The notes under the pieces are model-generated. The model did not search any database. It was not told where the DNA came from and saw only the letters and a program-made list of their open reading frames with translations. A program made the translations under genes and the position numbers. From Dinghuibacter silviterrae (GTDB lineage Bacteria > Bacteroidota > Bacteroidia > Chitinophagales > Chitinophagaceae), in the NCBI RefSeq assembly GCF_004366355.1, contig NZ_SODV01000001.1:1860001-1924000 (forward strand): 64,000 nt of DNA, given 5' to 3'. Positions 15,882-25,647 of the stretch are shown piece by piece. Position 1 is the stretch's first letter; the number at the start of each line of letters is the position of its first letter.

Positions 15882-18029
15882 ATGGCAGACTTAAAATTTC
15901 AGAGAAACTTTGGTATCGCGGCCCACATCGATGCCGGTAAGACCACAACTACGGAGCGTATCCTGCGGTATACAGGTATGATCCACAAAATCGGGGAAGT
16001 ACATGACGGTGCTGCCACGACCGACTGGATGGAACAGGAGAAAGAACGCGGGATCACCATCACTTCCGCCGCCGTAAGCTGCCAATGGAATTTCCCGACG
16101 AACAAGGGGAAGGCCGACGCCAATACCAAAAAATACTACTTCAATATCATCGATACCCCGGGCCACGTGGACTTCACCATCGAGGTGGAGCGTTCCATGC
16201 GCGTCCTGGACGGTCTGATCGCCCTTTTCTCCGCGGTAGACGGGGTTGAGCCTCAGTCCGAAACCGTTTGGCGCCAGGCCAACCGCTATAAGGTTCCCCG
16301 GATCGGCTTCGTCAACAAGATGGACCGTTCCGGCGCCGACTTCCTGATGGTCGTCCGCCAGGTGAAGGAAATGCTGGGTGCCAAAGCGGTTCCCCTGCAG
16401 CTCCCTATCGGGGCAGAAGATGATTTCAAGGGTGTCGTCGACCTGATCCGCATGAAGGGGATCATTTGGGATATGGCTACGGAAGGGATGACCTTCGAAG
16501 AGATCGAGATCCCCGCCGACATGCTGGAAGAAGCCCAGGAATGGCGTGGTCACCTGATCGAAGCTGTAGCTGAATACGACGACAAGTTGCTGGAAAAGTT
16601 CTTCGAAGATCCCAATTCCATCTCCGATGACGAAGTACACGAGGCCATCCGCAAAGCGTGCGTCGACCTGAGCATCGTCCCGATGATGTGCGGCTCTTCC
16701 TTTAAGAATAAAGGAGTGCAAACCGCCCTCGACGCGGTTTGCCGTTACCTGCCTTCCCCGGTGGACATCGACGCGGTCGAAGGAACCAACCCCGATACCG
16801 GCGAAGCCGAGATCCGCAAGCCGGATGCAAAGGAACCCTTTGCCGCCCTCGCCTTCAAGATCATGACCGACCCCTTCGTGGGCCGTTTGGCGTTCTTCCG
16901 GTGTTATTCCGGTCACCTGGATGCCGGCAGCTACGTCCTGAATGTGCGCAGCGGTAAGAACGAACGCATCAGCCGTATCATGAAAATGTTTGCCAACAAG
17001 CAAAACCCCATCGACTTCATCGAAGCCGGTGACATCGGGGCTGCGGTTGGTTTCAAGGATATCAAGACCGGGGACACGCTTTGCGACGAGAAGCACCCGA
17101 TTGCGTTGGAAAACATGTTCATCCCCGAGCCGGTGATCGCGATTGCGGTCGAGCCCAAAACGCAGGCCGACGTGGACAAGATGGGTATGGCCATCGCCAA
17201 ACTGGTGGAAGAAGACCCCACGCTTCGTGTCAATACCGATGAGGAAACCGGTCAGACCATCCTCCGCGGGATGGGTGAGCTCCACCTGGAGATCATCCTG
17301 GACCGTATGAAGCGCGAGTTCAAGGTAGAAGTCAACCAGGGTGCCCCCCAGGTTGCCTATAAAGAGGCCTTTACCCAGACGGTCGAGCACCGCGAGGTCC
17401 TCAAGAAACAAACCGGTGGCCGTGGTAAGTTCGCCGACATCCAATTTGCCATCGGCCCCGCCGACGAAGAATGGCTGAAGGAAAACCCGGGCCAGCACTA
17501 CCAGTTCGTCAACGACCTGTTTGGTGGTTCGATTCCCCGCGAATTCGTCCCCGCCATCCAGAAAGGCTTCGAAGTCTCTATGGGTACCGGCGTGCTGGCC
17601 AGCTTCCCGCTGGAAAATATGAAGGTCCGTGTATTCGACGGTAGCTTCCACGCGGTCGACTCCGACTCGATGTCTTTCGAACTTTGTGCAAAGGGTGGCT
17701 TCCGCGAGGCCGGCCGTAAGGCAAAACCCGTTCTGCTGGAGCCCATCATGCGTGTCGAAGTGTTAACCCCCGACCAGTACATGGGTGACGTAACGGGTGA
17801 CCTGAACCGCCGCCGTGGTTTGCTGGAAGGCATGGACAGCCGCGGAAACCTCCAGGTGATCAAGGCTAAGGTGCCCCTGAGCGAAATGTTCGGGTATGTT
17901 ACCCAACTGCGTTCCCTGTCCAGCGGCCGTGCTTCTTCCACCATGGAATTCCATCACTACGCCCCGGCGCCGAACAATATCGCCGAGGAAGTGGTTGCCA
18001 AGGTGAAGGGTAAAGTGAAGGCTGACTAA
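15882..18029 (+). CDS. fusA: Elongation factor G
   Basis: EF-G is the GTPase that moves tRNAs and mRNA after peptide bond formation and, with RRF, helps recycle ribosomes. At 715 residues it is normal length. G-domain motifs are clear: [15 protein letters not shown] (G1), RGITIT (G2), DTPGHVDF (G3) and [10 protein letters not shown] (G4). Domains II-V follow, including [14 protein letters not shown] and the C-terminal [12 protein letters not shown]-like [17 protein letters not shown]. It has its own -7 box and terminator, so it is its own unit. No tuf gene follows it in this window, unlike the classic str operon. Confidence 0.98.
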   Translation: MADLKFQRNFGIAAHIDAGKTTTTERILRYTGMIHKIGEVHDGAATTDWMEQEKERGITITSAAVSCQWNFPTNKGKADANTKKYYFNIIDTPGHVDFTIEVERSMRVLDGLIALFSAVDGVEPQSETVWRQANRYKVPRIGFVNKMDRSGADFLMVVRQVKEMLGAKAVPLQLPIGAEDDFKGVVDLIRMKGIIWDMATEGMTFEEIEIPADMLEEAQEWRGHLIEAVAEYDDKLLEKFFEDPNSISDDEVHEAIRKACVDLSIVPMMCGSSFKNKGVQTALDAVCRYLPSPVDIDAVEGTNPDTGEAEIRKPDAKEPFAALAFKIMTDPFVGRLAFFRCYSGHLDAGSYVLNVRSGKNERISRIMKMFANKQNPIDFIEAGDIGAAVGFKDIKTGDTLCDEKHPIALENMFIPEPVIAIAVEPKTQADVDKMGMAIAKLVEEDPTLRVNTDEETGQTILRGMGELHLEIILDRMKREFKVEVNQGAPQVAYKEAFTQTVEHREVLKKQTGGRGKFADIQFAIGPADEEWLKENPGQHYQFVNDLFGGSIPREFVPAIQKGFEVSMGTGVLASFPLENMKVRVFDGSFHAVDSDSMSFELCAKGGFREAGRKAKPVLLEPIMRVEVLTPDQYMGDVTGDLNRRRGLLEGMDSRGNLQVIKAKVPLSEMFGYVTQLRSLSSGRASSTMEFHHYAPAPNNIAEEVVAKVKGKVKAD

Positions 18030-18054
18030 AGGATATCGTATGGTTTTTATATAC

Positions 18055-18082
18055 AGGCCGCCCCAAAAGGGCGGTCTTTTTT
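18055..18082 (+). terminator. Terminator after fusA
   Basis: A GC-rich stem (AGGCCGCCC with GGGCGGTCT, one G-T pair) over an AAAA-type loop is followed by TTTTTT. It begins 26 bases after the fusA stop. Confidence 0.88.
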
Positions 18083-18149
18083 ATGTTAAATGTCGGCGGC
18101 CCGGCTTAACCTGGGGACCGGGTGATGGTCCTACTACAAAACCAGCTTT

Positions 18150-18458
18150 ATGAAATCGAAGAAAATCATCCTACTATCGTTCCTTGCCCTGGGGTTGGCT
18201 TTTGGTGCCGCCCATAAGGCAGACGCCCAACGGTTTTATGTGAGCGTTCAACCCGTCGTGCCCGTTTATGTCCACCCGCCCTGTCCGTCACCCCGTCACG
18301 TATGGGTTGAAAGTGAATGGGTTTGGACCAACGGCGCCTATGTCCACCACCCGGGGTATTGGGCCATCCCCCCCGACCGTTATCATGCCTGGGTTCCCGG
18401 TCACTGGGAGCACGAGCGTCGCGGTCACTACTGGGTTCCGGGCCACTGGCGCCGGTAG
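18150..18458 (+). CDS. Small secreted WXXGXW-repeat protein
   Basis: A 102-residue protein with a signal peptide (MKSKKIILLSFLALGLAFGAA, cleavage near HKADAQ). The mature part is rich in Trp, His, Tyr and Pro and carries repeats of the type HPGYWAIPPDRYHAWVPGHW and YWVPGHW, the YXWXGXW/WXXGXW signature of short secreted proteins common in Bacteroidota and Proteobacteria. Their function is not established; a periplasmic or surface role is likely. It is flanked by terminators on both sides and sits as a separate unit between fusA and rpsJ, where a secreted protein is unexpected. Confidence 0.8.
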   Translation: MKSKKIILLSFLALGLAFGAAHKADAQRFYVSVQPVVPVYVHPPCPSPRHVWVESEWVWTNGAYVHHPGYWAIPPDRYHAWVPGHWEHERRGHYWVPGHWRR

Positions 18459-18490
18459 GACCCCGCAACAACACAACTATTAGAACAACG

Positions 18491-18527
18491 GCAGCCCGGG
18501 ACACCAGACCCGGGCTGCTTTTTTTTT
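18491..18527 (+). terminator. Terminator after the WXXGXW gene
   Basis: The stem GCAGCCCGGG/CCCGGGCTGC is followed by nine T residues, 32 bases after the stop codon. Confidence 0.92.
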
Positions 18528-18546
18528 AAAATAACTCCCGAAATCC

Positions 18547-18577
18547 TTGTAAAATCGGTTTCTCCCTGCTACCTTTG
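18547..18577 (+). promoter_or_regulatory. Promoter for the S10 ribosomal cluster
   Basis: TTG at 18547-18549, a 20-base spacer and TACCTTTG at 18570-18577, 32 bases ahead of rpsJ. It follows the terminator of the secreted-protein gene, so it is the likely main promoter of the long ribosomal operon. Confidence 0.78.
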
Positions 18578-18609
18578 CACTCCCAATTCATAAATTGGGA
18601 AAACCGGAT

Positions 18610-18915
18610 ATGTCTCAGAGAATCAGAATAAAATTGCAATCCTACGATCACAATCTGGTGGACAAGTCCGCTGAGAAGATCGTAAAGACGGTGCGTAGCA
18701 CGGGTGCGGTAGTAACGGGGCCCATTCCCCTGCCGACGAAGAAGAAGATCTTCACGGTACTGCGTTCCCCGCACGTAAACAAGAAGAGCCGTGAGCAGTT
18801 CCAGCTGGCTACCCACAAACGCCTCCTGGACATCTACACTTCCTCTTCGCGTACGGTAGATGCGCTGTCCAAGCTCGACCTGCCTTCCGGGGTTGACGTC
18901 GAGATCAAGGCCTGA
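18610..18915 (+). CDS. rpsJ: 30S ribosomal protein S10
   Basis: S10 is a small-subunit head protein that also pairs with NusB in antitermination. The protein is 101 residues when started at the ATG of [15 protein letters not shown]; an ATG 15 bases upstream would add MGKPD, which is not conserved. The body [26 protein letters not shown] is typical. It heads the S10-spc cluster and has a promoter 33 bases before it. The next gene, rplC, starts only after a long 238-base gap. Confidence 0.97.
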   Translation: MSQRIRIKLQSYDHNLVDKSAEKIVKTVRSTGAVVTGPIPLPTKKKIFTVLRSPHVNKKSREQFQLATHKRLLDIYTSSSRTVDALSKLDLPSGVDVEIKA

Positions 18916-19153
18916 CGGTAAAAAGTTCTTTATAATACTCCATCTCCCAAATCACCGCCGGCGGCGGAGACCAAAGGAGCGCTGGATTCAAGATATTAAA
19001 ATATAAACAAGCCTTTCAGGGTTTGTTTACTGCCGGTACTTCCGCTTCCCCGATGGGAAAACTAGAGAAAAGGTCGGCAGCAAACAGGGATTGAAGCCTG
19101 GCATTTCCTGGCCGGCTGTCCTCCATACCTTGCAGGGCACAAACTGCAGACGC
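18916..19153 (+). promoter_or_regulatory. Long rpsJ-rplC gap with a candidate RNA leader
   Basis: Every other gap inside this cluster is short, but this one is 238 bases. It contains a stem of 11 positions with one mismatch, 19025-19035 (GTTTACTGCCG) with 19075-19085 (CGGCAGCAAAC), and a smaller TGCAG/CTGCA hairpin at 19131-19148 just ahead of the rplC start. Ribosomal-protein operons are often controlled by such leaders, with L4 acting on the S10 operon in E. coli. Whether this is a leader or a degraded gene is not known. Confidence 0.45.
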
Positions 19154-19771
19154 ATGAAAGGAATTATTGGCAAGAAAATCGGGATGACCAGCATCTTCGA
19201 TCCCACCGGCAAACAGGTTGCCTGTACGATCATTGAAGCAGGTCCCTGTGTCGTTACCCAGGTCAAGACGCCTGAGTCCGACGGTTACAAAGCCCTCCAG
19301 CTGGCTTTTGGCGAGAAGAAAGAAAAGAACACGACCAAAGCGGAGATCAATCACTTCGCCAAAGCCCAAACCTCCCCCAAATCCTTTGTAAAGGAATTCC
19401 GCGATTTTTCCATTGATAAACAACTCGGTGAAGCTATTACAGTAGACATTTTCGCTGAAGGCGAAAAGGTCGATGTGGTCGGTACCTCCAAGGGTAAAGG
19501 CTTCCAGGGTGTCGTCAAACGCCACGGTTTCGGTGGTGTCGGCGAAGCCACCCACGGTCAGCACGACCGTCAGCGCGCCCCCGGTTCCGTGGGCGGTTCT
19601 TCTTATCCCTCAAGGGTCTTCAAAGGCATGCGTATGGCCGGCCGTATGGGCGGTGATCGCGTGAAGCTGAAGGGCCTTAAAGTCGTTAAGATCTTCACCG
19701 ACAAGAATTATATCCTGATTGGTGGCGCGATTCCCGGCCACAATGGTTCCATCGTTTTAATTCAGAAGTAA
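19154..19771 (+). CDS. rplC: 50S ribosomal protein L3
   Basis: L3 is an early assembly protein that reaches toward the peptidyl-transferase centre. I start it at [19 protein letters not shown] (205 residues), the family's normal beginning; an ATG 63 bases upstream adds a non-conserved sequence. The conserved central loop [20 protein letters not shown] and the following [20 protein letters not shown] are present. The start is close to a small hairpin in the preceding gap and has no obvious Shine-Dalgarno sequence, which is common in this phylum. rplD follows after a single base. Confidence 0.97.
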   Translation: MKGIIGKKIGMTSIFDPTGKQVACTIIEAGPCVVTQVKTPESDGYKALQLAFGEKKEKNTTKAEINHFAKAQTSPKSFVKEFRDFSIDKQLGEAITVDIFAEGEKVDVVGTSKGKGFQGVVKRHGFGGVGEATHGQHDRQRAPGSVGGSSYPSRVFKGMRMAGRMGGDRVKLKGLKVVKIFTDKNYILIGGAIPGHNGSIVLIQK

Positions 19772-19772
19772 T

Positions 19773-20420
19773 ATGGCAGCGAATATAAAAGTAGACGTAT
19801 TGAATGTGCAGGGTCAGAAGACCGGCCGCACCGTTGAACTCCCCGAGGAAGTATTCGGTGCCGAACCGAACGACCACGTGATCTACCTCGCCGTGAAGCA
19901 ATACCTGGCTGCACAGCGCCAGGGGACGCACAAGGTGAAGACCCGCGCCGAAGTGCACGGGGCCAGCCGCAAGCTCCATCGCCAGAAGGGTACCGGTGGT
20001 TCGCGTAAAGGGAACATCCGCAACCCGCTTTATAAGGGTGGTGGTACCGTTTTCGGACCCAAGCCGCACAGCTACAGCTTCAAGCTGAACCGTAAGGTAA
20101 AGGACCTGGCCAAGATCTCCGCCCTGTCCCACAAGGTGAAAGAAAATGCCCTGGTCATCGTGGAAGAACTGAAGTTCGACAAGCCCAAGACCAGCCAGTT
20201 CTTTGACGTCATGTCGAAGCTGAACGTGGCCGATAAAAAGACGCTGTTCGTCCTGCCGGAGTACAATGATACGCTGTACCTGTCCCTGAGGAACATTCCG
20301 AACGCCGCCAGCACTGTGCTGAGCGACATCAATACCTACGACATCGTCAACGCCGAGGTCCTGGTCCTGACGGAATCCGCAGCCAAGGTTTTTAGTGAAG
20401 AAGAAAAAGTAGGCGCTTAA
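19773..20420 (+). CDS. rplD: 50S ribosomal protein L4
   Basis: L4 lines the exit tunnel with its extended loop and in enterobacteria also represses its own operon. The protein is 215 residues. The loop region THKVKTRAEVHGASRKLHRQ followed by KGTGGSRKGNIRNP is recognisable as the RPGTGxAR-type tunnel segment. It starts 1 base after rplC ends and is followed by rplW. Whether it regulates this operon is not shown, but the long gap before rplC is a possible target. Confidence 0.97.
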   Translation: MAANIKVDVLNVQGQKTGRTVELPEEVFGAEPNDHVIYLAVKQYLAAQRQGTHKVKTRAEVHGASRKLHRQKGTGGSRKGNIRNPLYKGGGTVFGPKPHSYSFKLNRKVKDLAKISALSHKVKENALVIVEELKFDKPKTSQFFDVMSKLNVADKKTLFVLPEYNDTLYLSLRNIPNAASTVLSDINTYDIVNAEVLVLTESAAKVFSEEEKVGA

Positions 20421-20440
20421 TCATCATAAAAGAGTAAGAG

Positions 20441-20740
20441 ATGAAACTTGCAGAAGTATTAATCAAGCCGATCCTGACCGAAAAGGTCAACCAGCAAACG
20501 GAAAAGCTGGGCCGTTATGCCTTCCGCGTACACCGCTCTGCCAATAAGCTGGAGATCAAAAAGGCAGTGGAAACCTTTTATGGTGTGACGGTAACCGACG
20601 TAAACACGCTGGTCGTGCCGGGCAAGAACAAGAGCCGGTTCACCAAAGCCGGTGTGATCAACGGCCGCAAACCCGCCTACAAGAAGGCAACCATCACCGT
20701 AGCAGAAGGGGAGACCATCGACCTGTACGCGAACGTGTAA
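20441..20740 (+). CDS. rplW: 50S ribosomal protein L23
   Basis: L23 lies at the tunnel exit and is the docking site for trigger factor and SRP. The 99-residue protein starts MKLAEVLIKPILTEKVNQQ and keeps the conserved VHRSANKLEIKKAVETFYGV segment and the basic loop NKSRFTKAGVINGRKPAYKKA. The position between rplD and rplB is the standard one. Confidence 0.97.
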   Translation: MKLAEVLIKPILTEKVNQQTEKLGRYAFRVHRSANKLEIKKAVETFYGVTVTDVNTLVVPGKNKSRFTKAGVINGRKPAYKKATITVAEGETIDLYANV

Positions 20741-20772
20741 ACCCAATCTATCAACAGTAAAGACAAGATACA

Positions 20773-21612
20773 ATGGCACTGAAGAAATATAAACCCATGA
20801 CGGCCGGTACTCGTTGGAGGATCGGGAACGCTTATGCGGAGATCACGACGGACCAGCCTGAAAAGTCCCTTCTGGAACACCAGAGCGGTACCGGCGGGCG
20901 TAACGTACAGGGTCGCCGGAGCATGCGCTACATCGGTGGTGGCAACAAGACGATGTACCGTAAGGTAGATTTCAAACGGGATAAGAAGGGCATCGAGGCA
21001 AAGGTTGCCAGCATCGAATACGATCCGAACCGTACCGCCTTTATCGCCCTGTTGCACTATGTCGACGGCGAAAAGCGCTATATCATCGCGCCCCAGGGCC
21101 TGCAGGTCGGTTCCACCGTCGTGAGCGGTGACGCCATCGCGCCCGAGATCGGGAATGCCCTCCAACTGAAGGCCATGCCCCTCGGTACCAACGTACACAA
21201 CATCGAACTCCAGCCCGGCCAGGGTGGGAAGATCGTGCGCAGCGCCGGTACTTCCGCCCAGCTGACGTCAAAGGAAGATAAATATGCCGTGTTGAAAATG
21301 CCGAGCGGCGAAATCCGCAAGGTACTGATCCAGTGTTACGCCACCGTAGGGGTAGTATCCAACGGGGACCACAACCTGGAAACCGCCGGTAAGGCCGGTG
21401 TCAACCGCTGGAAGGGGATCCGTCCCCGCAACCGCGGTGTAGCGATGAACCCTGTCGATCACCCGATGGGTGGTGGTGAAGGTAAGTCCAGCGGCGGTCA
21501 CCCGCGCAGCCGGACCGGCAAGTACGCCAAAGGTCTGAAGACCCGCAAGCAGAAAGGTTCCGATAAGCTGATCATCACGCGCAGCAACGGTAAGAAACTG
21601 GCAAACAAATAA
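20773..21612 (+). CDS. rplB: 50S ribosomal protein L2
   Basis: L2 is one of the most conserved ribosomal proteins, needed for subunit joining and peptidyl transfer. The protein has 279 residues, with N-terminal [16 protein letters not shown] and the C-terminal [20 protein letters not shown] segment that carries the conserved histidine implicated in peptidyl-transferase activity. It is followed by rpsS in the usual order. Confidence 0.98.
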   Translation: MALKKYKPMTAGTRWRIGNAYAEITTDQPEKSLLEHQSGTGGRNVQGRRSMRYIGGGNKTMYRKVDFKRDKKGIEAKVASIEYDPNRTAFIALLHYVDGEKRYIIAPQGLQVGSTVVSGDAIAPEIGNALQLKAMPLGTNVHNIELQPGQGGKIVRSAGTSAQLTSKEDKYAVLKMPSGEIRKVLIQCYATVGVVSNGDHNLETAGKAGVNRWKGIRPRNRGVAMNPVDHPMGGGEGKSSGGHPRSRTGKYAKGLKTRKQKGSDKLIITRSNGKKLANK

Positions 21613-21670
21613 ACCATTGTTAAAATGGCAGTGCTGAGAAGCGCGGCAAATCAACAAACCAACAAGCAAT

Positions 21671-21940
21671 ATGGCTCGTTCAATTAAAAAGGGTCCTTAC
21701 GTAGATCAGAAGCTGGAAAAGAAGGTGTCTACGATCAACGAAGGAAAAGCAAAAAAAGGGGTACTCAAAACCTGGTCCCGCCGTTCCACGATCACCCCCG
21801 ATTTCGTCGGGCATACGTTCGCGGTACACAACGGGAACAAGTTCATCCCGGTTTATGTTACCGAATTCATGGTCGGTCACAAATTGGGTGAGTTCGCCCC
21901 CACGCGTAACTTCAAAGGTCACTCTAGCAAAAAAATGTAA
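21671..21940 (+). CDS. rpsS: 30S ribosomal protein S19
   Basis: S19 sits in the small-subunit head near S13 and contacts the A-site tRNA region. The protein has 89 residues, [19 protein letters not shown] at the start and the conserved [26 protein letters not shown] core and [13 protein letters not shown] end. It is separated from rplB by 58 bases, among the longer gaps in the cluster. Confidence 0.98.
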   Translation: MARSIKKGPYVDQKLEKKVSTINEGKAKKGVLKTWSRRSTITPDFVGHTFAVHNGNKFIPVYVTEFMVGHKLGEFAPTRNFKGHSSKKM

Positions 21941-21962
21941 TAACAAGAAGAAACTATTTATA

Positions 21963-22307
21963 ATGGAAGCTGTAGCTAAGTTGAAGAATTACCCCACCTC
22001 GCCCCGCAAGATGCGCTTGCTGGCGGACGAGATCCGGGGAATGGACGTCGAAAAGGCGATAGCCATGCTGGAAAATCATCCCCAGCATTCGGCTACTCCG
22101 CTGAACAAACTCGTACGTTCCGCCATCAGCAACTGGGAGCAAAAGAACAATGGGCAGAGCGCAGCTGATGCGGGTCTGGTCGTAAAGACCATCTTCGTGG
22201 ACGGCGCGCGGGTGCTGAAGCGTATGCGTCCCGCCCCCCAGGGCCGTGGATACCGCGTCCGCAAACGCAGCAATCACGTAACCGTCATAGTAGACAGCAA
22301 AAATTAA
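21963..22307 (+). CDS. rplV: 50S ribosomal protein L22
   Basis: L22 spans the large subunit, and its long beta-hairpin narrows the exit tunnel near the macrolide site. I place the start at [20 protein letters not shown] (114 residues), which matches the family; the open frame continues further upstream over rpsS but is not conserved. The hairpin [20 protein letters not shown] is intact. rpsC follows after 25 bases. Confidence 0.95.
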   Translation: MEAVAKLKNYPTSPRKMRLLADEIRGMDVEKAIAMLENHPQHSATPLNKLVRSAISNWEQKNNGQSAADAGLVVKTIFVDGARVLKRMRPAPQGRGYRVRKRSNHVTVIVDSKN

Positions 22308-22332
22308 TCAACGACTTAACTAATAACCGTAT

Positions 22333-23220
22333 ATGGGGCAAAAAACAAATCCTATTGGTGCAAGGTTAGGAATCATCCGCGGGTGGGAGTCTAACTGGTA
22401 CGGGAACAAAAAGGACTTTTCGTCCAAGCTGATCGAAGACAACAAGATCAGGACGTACCTGAATGCCCGTATCAATAAGGGCGGTATCGCCAAGATCGTG
22501 ATCGAGCGTACCCTCAACAAACTCATCATCACGATCCATACCTCCAAGCCCGGCATCATCATAGGAAAGGGCGGTAATGAAGTAGACCGGATCAAAGAGG
22601 AGCTGAAGAAACTGACCGGGAAGGAAGACGTACAGATCAACATCCTGGAGATCCGTCGCCCTGAGCTCGACGCCAACATCGTCGGTGACACGATCGCAAA
22701 GCAGATCGAGAACCGTATCAACTATAAACGCGCGATCAAGATGGCCATCGCCAGCGCCCTGCGCATGGGTGCCGAGGGGATCAAGATCAAGGTCAGCGGC
22801 CGTCTGGGTGGTGCTGAAATCGCCCGTACGGAAGAAATCAAACAAGGCCGGGTGCCCCTGCATACCCTGCGTATGGACATCGACTATGCCAACGTCTTTG
22901 CCCTGACCGTATACGGGAAGATCGGCGTGAAGGTATGGATCTGTAAAGGTGAAGTACTGGCCAAGCGCGACCTGAACCCGAACTTCGTCGGCGGCAAGAG
23001 CGACGTCAGCGATCGCCGCGACCGTAGGGAAGGTGGCTTCCATGATCGTCCGCACGGCGGTGGCGACAGGCCCCGTGGCGGCGACCGCGATAACCGCGGT
23101 GGCGGTGGTCACGGCGGCGGTGGTGGACGCAGCGGCGGTGGTCACGGTGGCGGCCGTAGCGGCGGTCAAGGTGGCGGTCGTAGCGGCGGCCAACAAGGCG
23201 GCGGCGGTCGCAGGCATTGA
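22333..23220 (+). CDS. rpsC: 30S ribosomal protein S3 with an Arg/Gly-rich C-terminal tail
   Basis: S3 lines the mRNA entry channel and has helicase-related activity with S4. Residues 1-221 are a normal S3, with KH-domain motif [18 protein letters not shown] and the conserved [21 protein letters not shown] block. Residues 222-295 are unusual: a roughly 74-residue tail of Arg, Gly, His and Asp ([13 protein letters not shown], then repeated GGGRSGG units, ending GGRRH), resembling RGG RNA-binding tails. Bacterial S3 usually ends near residue 210-250. The tail is continuous in frame with no sign of frameshift. Its role is unknown; extra RNA contacts at the entry site are an inference. Confidence 0.96.
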   Translation: MGQKTNPIGARLGIIRGWESNWYGNKKDFSSKLIEDNKIRTYLNARINKGGIAKIVIERTLNKLIITIHTSKPGIIIGKGGNEVDRIKEELKKLTGKEDVQINILEIRRPELDANIVGDTIAKQIENRINYKRAIKMAIASALRMGAEGIKIKVSGRLGGAEIARTEEIKQGRVPLHTLRMDIDYANVFALTVYGKIGVKVWICKGEVLAKRDLNPNFVGGKSDVSDRRDRREGGFHDRPHGGGDRPRGGDRDNRGGGGHGGGGGRSGGGHGGGRSGGQGGGRSGGQQGGGGRRH

Positions 23221-23295
23221 TCGCTCCCAACCCGCGAGACAACAATTATAAACTGTACGTCGCCGAAAGGCGAGAGTAAATAAAAGAAGCATAAG

Positions 23296-23715
23296 ATGTT
23301 ACAGCCAAAAAGATCAAAACATAGGAAAGCCCAGAAGGGCCGCATCCGCGAGGTTGCCAAGCGCGGTACGGAGATTTCCTTCGGTTCCTTCGGTTTGAAG
23401 GCGCTCGAACCGATCTGGTTGACCAATCGTCAGATCGAGTCTGCCCGCCAGGCCTTGACCCGTCACATGAAAAGGGAAGGGAACGTTTGGATCCGCATTT
23501 TCCCTGACAAACCCATCACCAAGAAGCCCCTCGAAGTGCGTATGGGTAAGGGTAAGGGTAACCCGGAATACTGGGCTGCTGTGGTCGAACCGGGACGCAT
23601 GCTGTTCGAATGCGATGGCGTATCCCGTCAGGTGGCGGAAGAAGCCTTCAAACTCGCTGCGGACAAGCTACCGATCTTGACCAAATTTGTTGTTCGTCAC
23701 GACTACGTAGGGTAG
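23296..23715 (+). CDS. rplP: 50S ribosomal protein L16
   Basis: L16 helps shape the A-site region of the large subunit and binds late in assembly. The 139-residue protein starts [20 protein letters not shown] and has the conserved [20 protein letters not shown] and [12 protein letters not shown] segments. The spacing of 75 bases after rpsC is larger than most in the cluster, with no clear signal in it. rpmC follows after 14 bases. Confidence 0.97.
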   Translation: MLQPKRSKHRKAQKGRIREVAKRGTEISFGSFGLKALEPIWLTNRQIESARQALTRHMKREGNVWIRIFPDKPITKKPLEVRMGKGKGNPEYWAAVVEPGRMLFECDGVSRQVAEEAFKLAADKLPILTKFVVRHDYVG

Positions 23716-23729
23716 TTAAAACTTATACA

Positions 23730-23939
23730 ATGTCTAAGAAAGTTGAATTTGTAAAGGGCTTGAAAGACGTCGAAACGACGGATCTGAAAGCCCGGATCCA
23801 GGAGGACGAGCTCCGGCTGAAGAAGCTGAAATTCGGCCATGCCATCTCACCCCTGGAAAACCCGATGAGCATAAGGGAATTGCGCAAGGACATCGCTCGT
23901 TTGAAAACCGTTTTGACCCAGCGCGAACAGGGTTCCTAA
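23730..23939 (+). CDS. rpmC: 50S ribosomal protein L29
   Basis: L29 is a small helical protein at the tunnel exit beside L23. The start at MSKKVEFVKGLKDVETTDLK gives the usual 69 residues; the open frame runs upstream into rplP but that part is not conserved. The second helix PMSIRELRKDIARLKTVLTQ is recognisable as L29. Confidence 0.95.
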   Translation: MSKKVEFVKGLKDVETTDLKARIQEDELRLKKLKFGHAISPLENPMSIRELRKDIARLKTVLTQREQGS

Positions 23940-23957
23940 TCCATAAATATTTGTACA

Positions 23958-24215
23958 ATGGTTGAAAGAAATTTACGTAAGACAAGGATCGGGGTCGTGG
24001 CCGGCAACAAGATGGACAAGACCATCACGGTTGCGGTGGAGCGGAAAGTGAAGCACCCCATCTATGGCAAGTTCGTTAAAAAGACGACCAAGTTCCATGC
24101 CCACGATGACAAGAACGAATGCCAAATTGGCGACGTTGTCAGGATCATGGAAACCCGTCCCCTGAGCAAAACCAAGCGGTGGAGGCTCGTGGAGGTCGTG
24201 GAACGCGCCAAATAG
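23958..24215 (+). CDS. rpsQ: 30S ribosomal protein S17
   Basis: S17 is a primary 16S rRNA binding protein of the OB fold. The 85-residue protein has the family pattern [35 protein letters not shown] and the end [18 protein letters not shown]. It follows rpmC in the usual order. Confidence 0.97.
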   Translation: MVERNLRKTRIGVVAGNKMDKTITVAVERKVKHPIYGKFVKKTTKFHAHDDKNECQIGDVVRIMETRPLSKTKRWRLVEVVERAK

Positions 24216-24274
24216 GAACGTCCCGCTGTTTTACAATGTGTTCATAGGCTCCATGGAGCCGCAAATTATTTAAG

Positions 24275-24643
24275 ATGATTCAGCAAGAAAGCAGACTGAA
24301 TGTGGCTGACAACAGCGGCGCTAAGGAAGTGTTGGTGATCCGCGTATTAGGCAACTCCGGTCAGGACTATGCCCACATCGGCGATAAGATCGTGGTGACG
24401 GTAAAGGACGCGCTCCCTTCCGGTGGCATCAAGAAGGGTACGGTGACCAAAGCGGTCATCGTGCGGACAAAGAACAAGCTCCGTCGCAAGGATGGGTCCT
24501 ATATCCGCTTTGACGACAACGCGGTGGTCCTGTTGAACAATTCCGACGAGCCCCGGGGTACCCGTATTTTCGGGCCGGTTGCCCGTGAGCTGCGGGACAA
24601 AGGGTATATGAAAATCATTTCCCTGGCTCCGGAAGTTCTGTAA
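24275..24643 (+). CDS. rplN: 50S ribosomal protein L14
   Basis: L14 sits at the subunit interface and binds the ribosome silencing factor RsfS. The 122-residue protein starts [19 protein letters not shown] and has the conserved [20 protein letters not shown] and [20 protein letters not shown] segments. A -7 type box lies just after its stop, ahead of rplX. Confidence 0.98.
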   Translation: MIQQESRLNVADNSGAKEVLVIRVLGNSGQDYAHIGDKIVVTVKDALPSGGIKKGTVTKAVIVRTKNKLRRKDGSYIRFDDNAVVLLNNSDEPRGTRIFGPVARELRDKGYMKIISLAPEVL

Positions 24644-24650
24644 AAGATCG

Positions 24651-24658
24651 TATCTTTG
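24651..24658 (+). promoter_or_regulatory. Possible internal promoter ahead of rplX
   Basis: TATCTTTG, followed by CA, begins 8 bases after the rplN stop and lies 26 bases before the rplX start. It fits TAnnTTTG. No TTG box is at the proper distance, so this is only a candidate. Confidence 0.4.
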
Positions 24659-24683
24659 CACCCCCTTTGACAATTTATAGTAT

Positions 24684-25022
24684 ATGACAAAGAGATTCAA
24701 ACCTAAGTACAATATTAAAAAAGGTGACTCCGTCGTGGTGATCACCGGCGACGACAAGGACCTCAAAAAGCCCCGTCAGGTGCTGGAAGTCCTCGTAGAG
24801 GAAGGCCGCGTTGTCGTCGAAGGGGTCAACATCGTGACCAAGCACACGAAGCCTTCCGCACAGAATACCAAAGGCGGCATCGTGAAGAAGGAAGCGCCGA
24901 TCCATATTTCTAACGTAATGCTCTGGGACGCCAAAGCAGGTGCGCCGACGAAAGTAAAGCGCAGCCGCGAGAGTGGTAAACTGGTCCGCATTGCAAAAAA
25001 ATCAGAGGGGGTTATTAAATAA
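24684..25022 (+). CDS. rplX: 50S ribosomal protein L24
   Basis: L24 starts large-subunit assembly and lines the tunnel exit. The 112-residue protein has the KOW motif near its start ([20 protein letters not shown]) and the conserved [14 protein letters not shown] segment. Its stop codon overlaps the rplE start by one base (TAATG), which favours coupled translation. Confidence 0.97.
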   Translation: MTKRFKPKYNIKKGDSVVVITGDDKDLKKPRQVLEVLVEEGRVVVEGVNIVTKHTKPSAQNTKGGIVKKEAPIHISNVMLWDAKAGAPTKVKRSRESGKLVRIAKKSEGVIK

Positions 25023-25597
25023 TGAGCCAGACTAAATATATACCGAGGCTGCAGACGAAATACCGCGACGAAGTGGCGCCCGCCCTGCAGAAGAAGTTCG
25101 CTTATAAGTCCGCCATGCAGGTCCCCAAGCTGGAAAAGATCTGCCTGAACCGGGGTGTGAACGGAGCCGTTGCCGACAAGAAGCTGGTCGACGTAGCCGT
25201 GGAAGAACTGACGATGATCACCGGTCAGAAAGCAGTTCCTACCTATTCGAAGAAGGACATCTCCAACTTCAAGCTCCGTAAGAATATGCCCATCGGCGCC
25301 CGCGTTACGCTGCGCGGCGAGCGGATGTACGAATTCCTGGATCGCCTGATCGCCGTCTCCCTGCCCCGCGTTCGTGACTTTAAGGGTGTGAACGACAAGG
25401 CTTTCGACGGTCGTGGTAACTATACCCTGGGTATCCAGGAGCAGATCATTTTCCCCGAAATCGACATCGACAAGGTGAACAAGATCACCGGTATGGACAT
25501 CACATTCGTGACGACTGCCGCCAACAACGAAGAGGCTTACGAGCTCCTCAAAGAGCTGGGTATCCCCTTCAAGAACATTAAGAAAGACAATCAGTAA
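25022..25597 (+). CDS. rplE: 50S ribosomal protein L5
   Basis: L5 binds 5S rRNA and forms part of the central protuberance. The 191-residue protein is slightly longer than usual and has the conserved [39 protein letters not shown] and [20 protein letters not shown] stretches. Its ATG shares a base with the rplX stop. Confidence 0.97.
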   Translation: MSQTKYIPRLQTKYRDEVAPALQKKFAYKSAMQVPKLEKICLNRGVNGAVADKKLVDVAVEELTMITGQKAVPTYSKKDISNFKLRKNMPIGARVTLRGERMYEFLDRLIAVSLPRVRDFKGVNDKAFDGRGNYTLGIQEQIIFPEIDIDKVNKITGMDITFVTTAANNEEAYELLKELGIPFKNIKKDNQ

Positions 25598-25647
25598 ACA
25601 GGATGTAGGCCCCACATCGGGGAACCACACCCAAAACAAACCATAAT

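Noticed and set aside
15891-17651. A 586-residue antisense frame over fusA
   Set aside because: EF-G is certain on the plus strand; long antisense frames are expected opposite highly expressed GC-rich genes.
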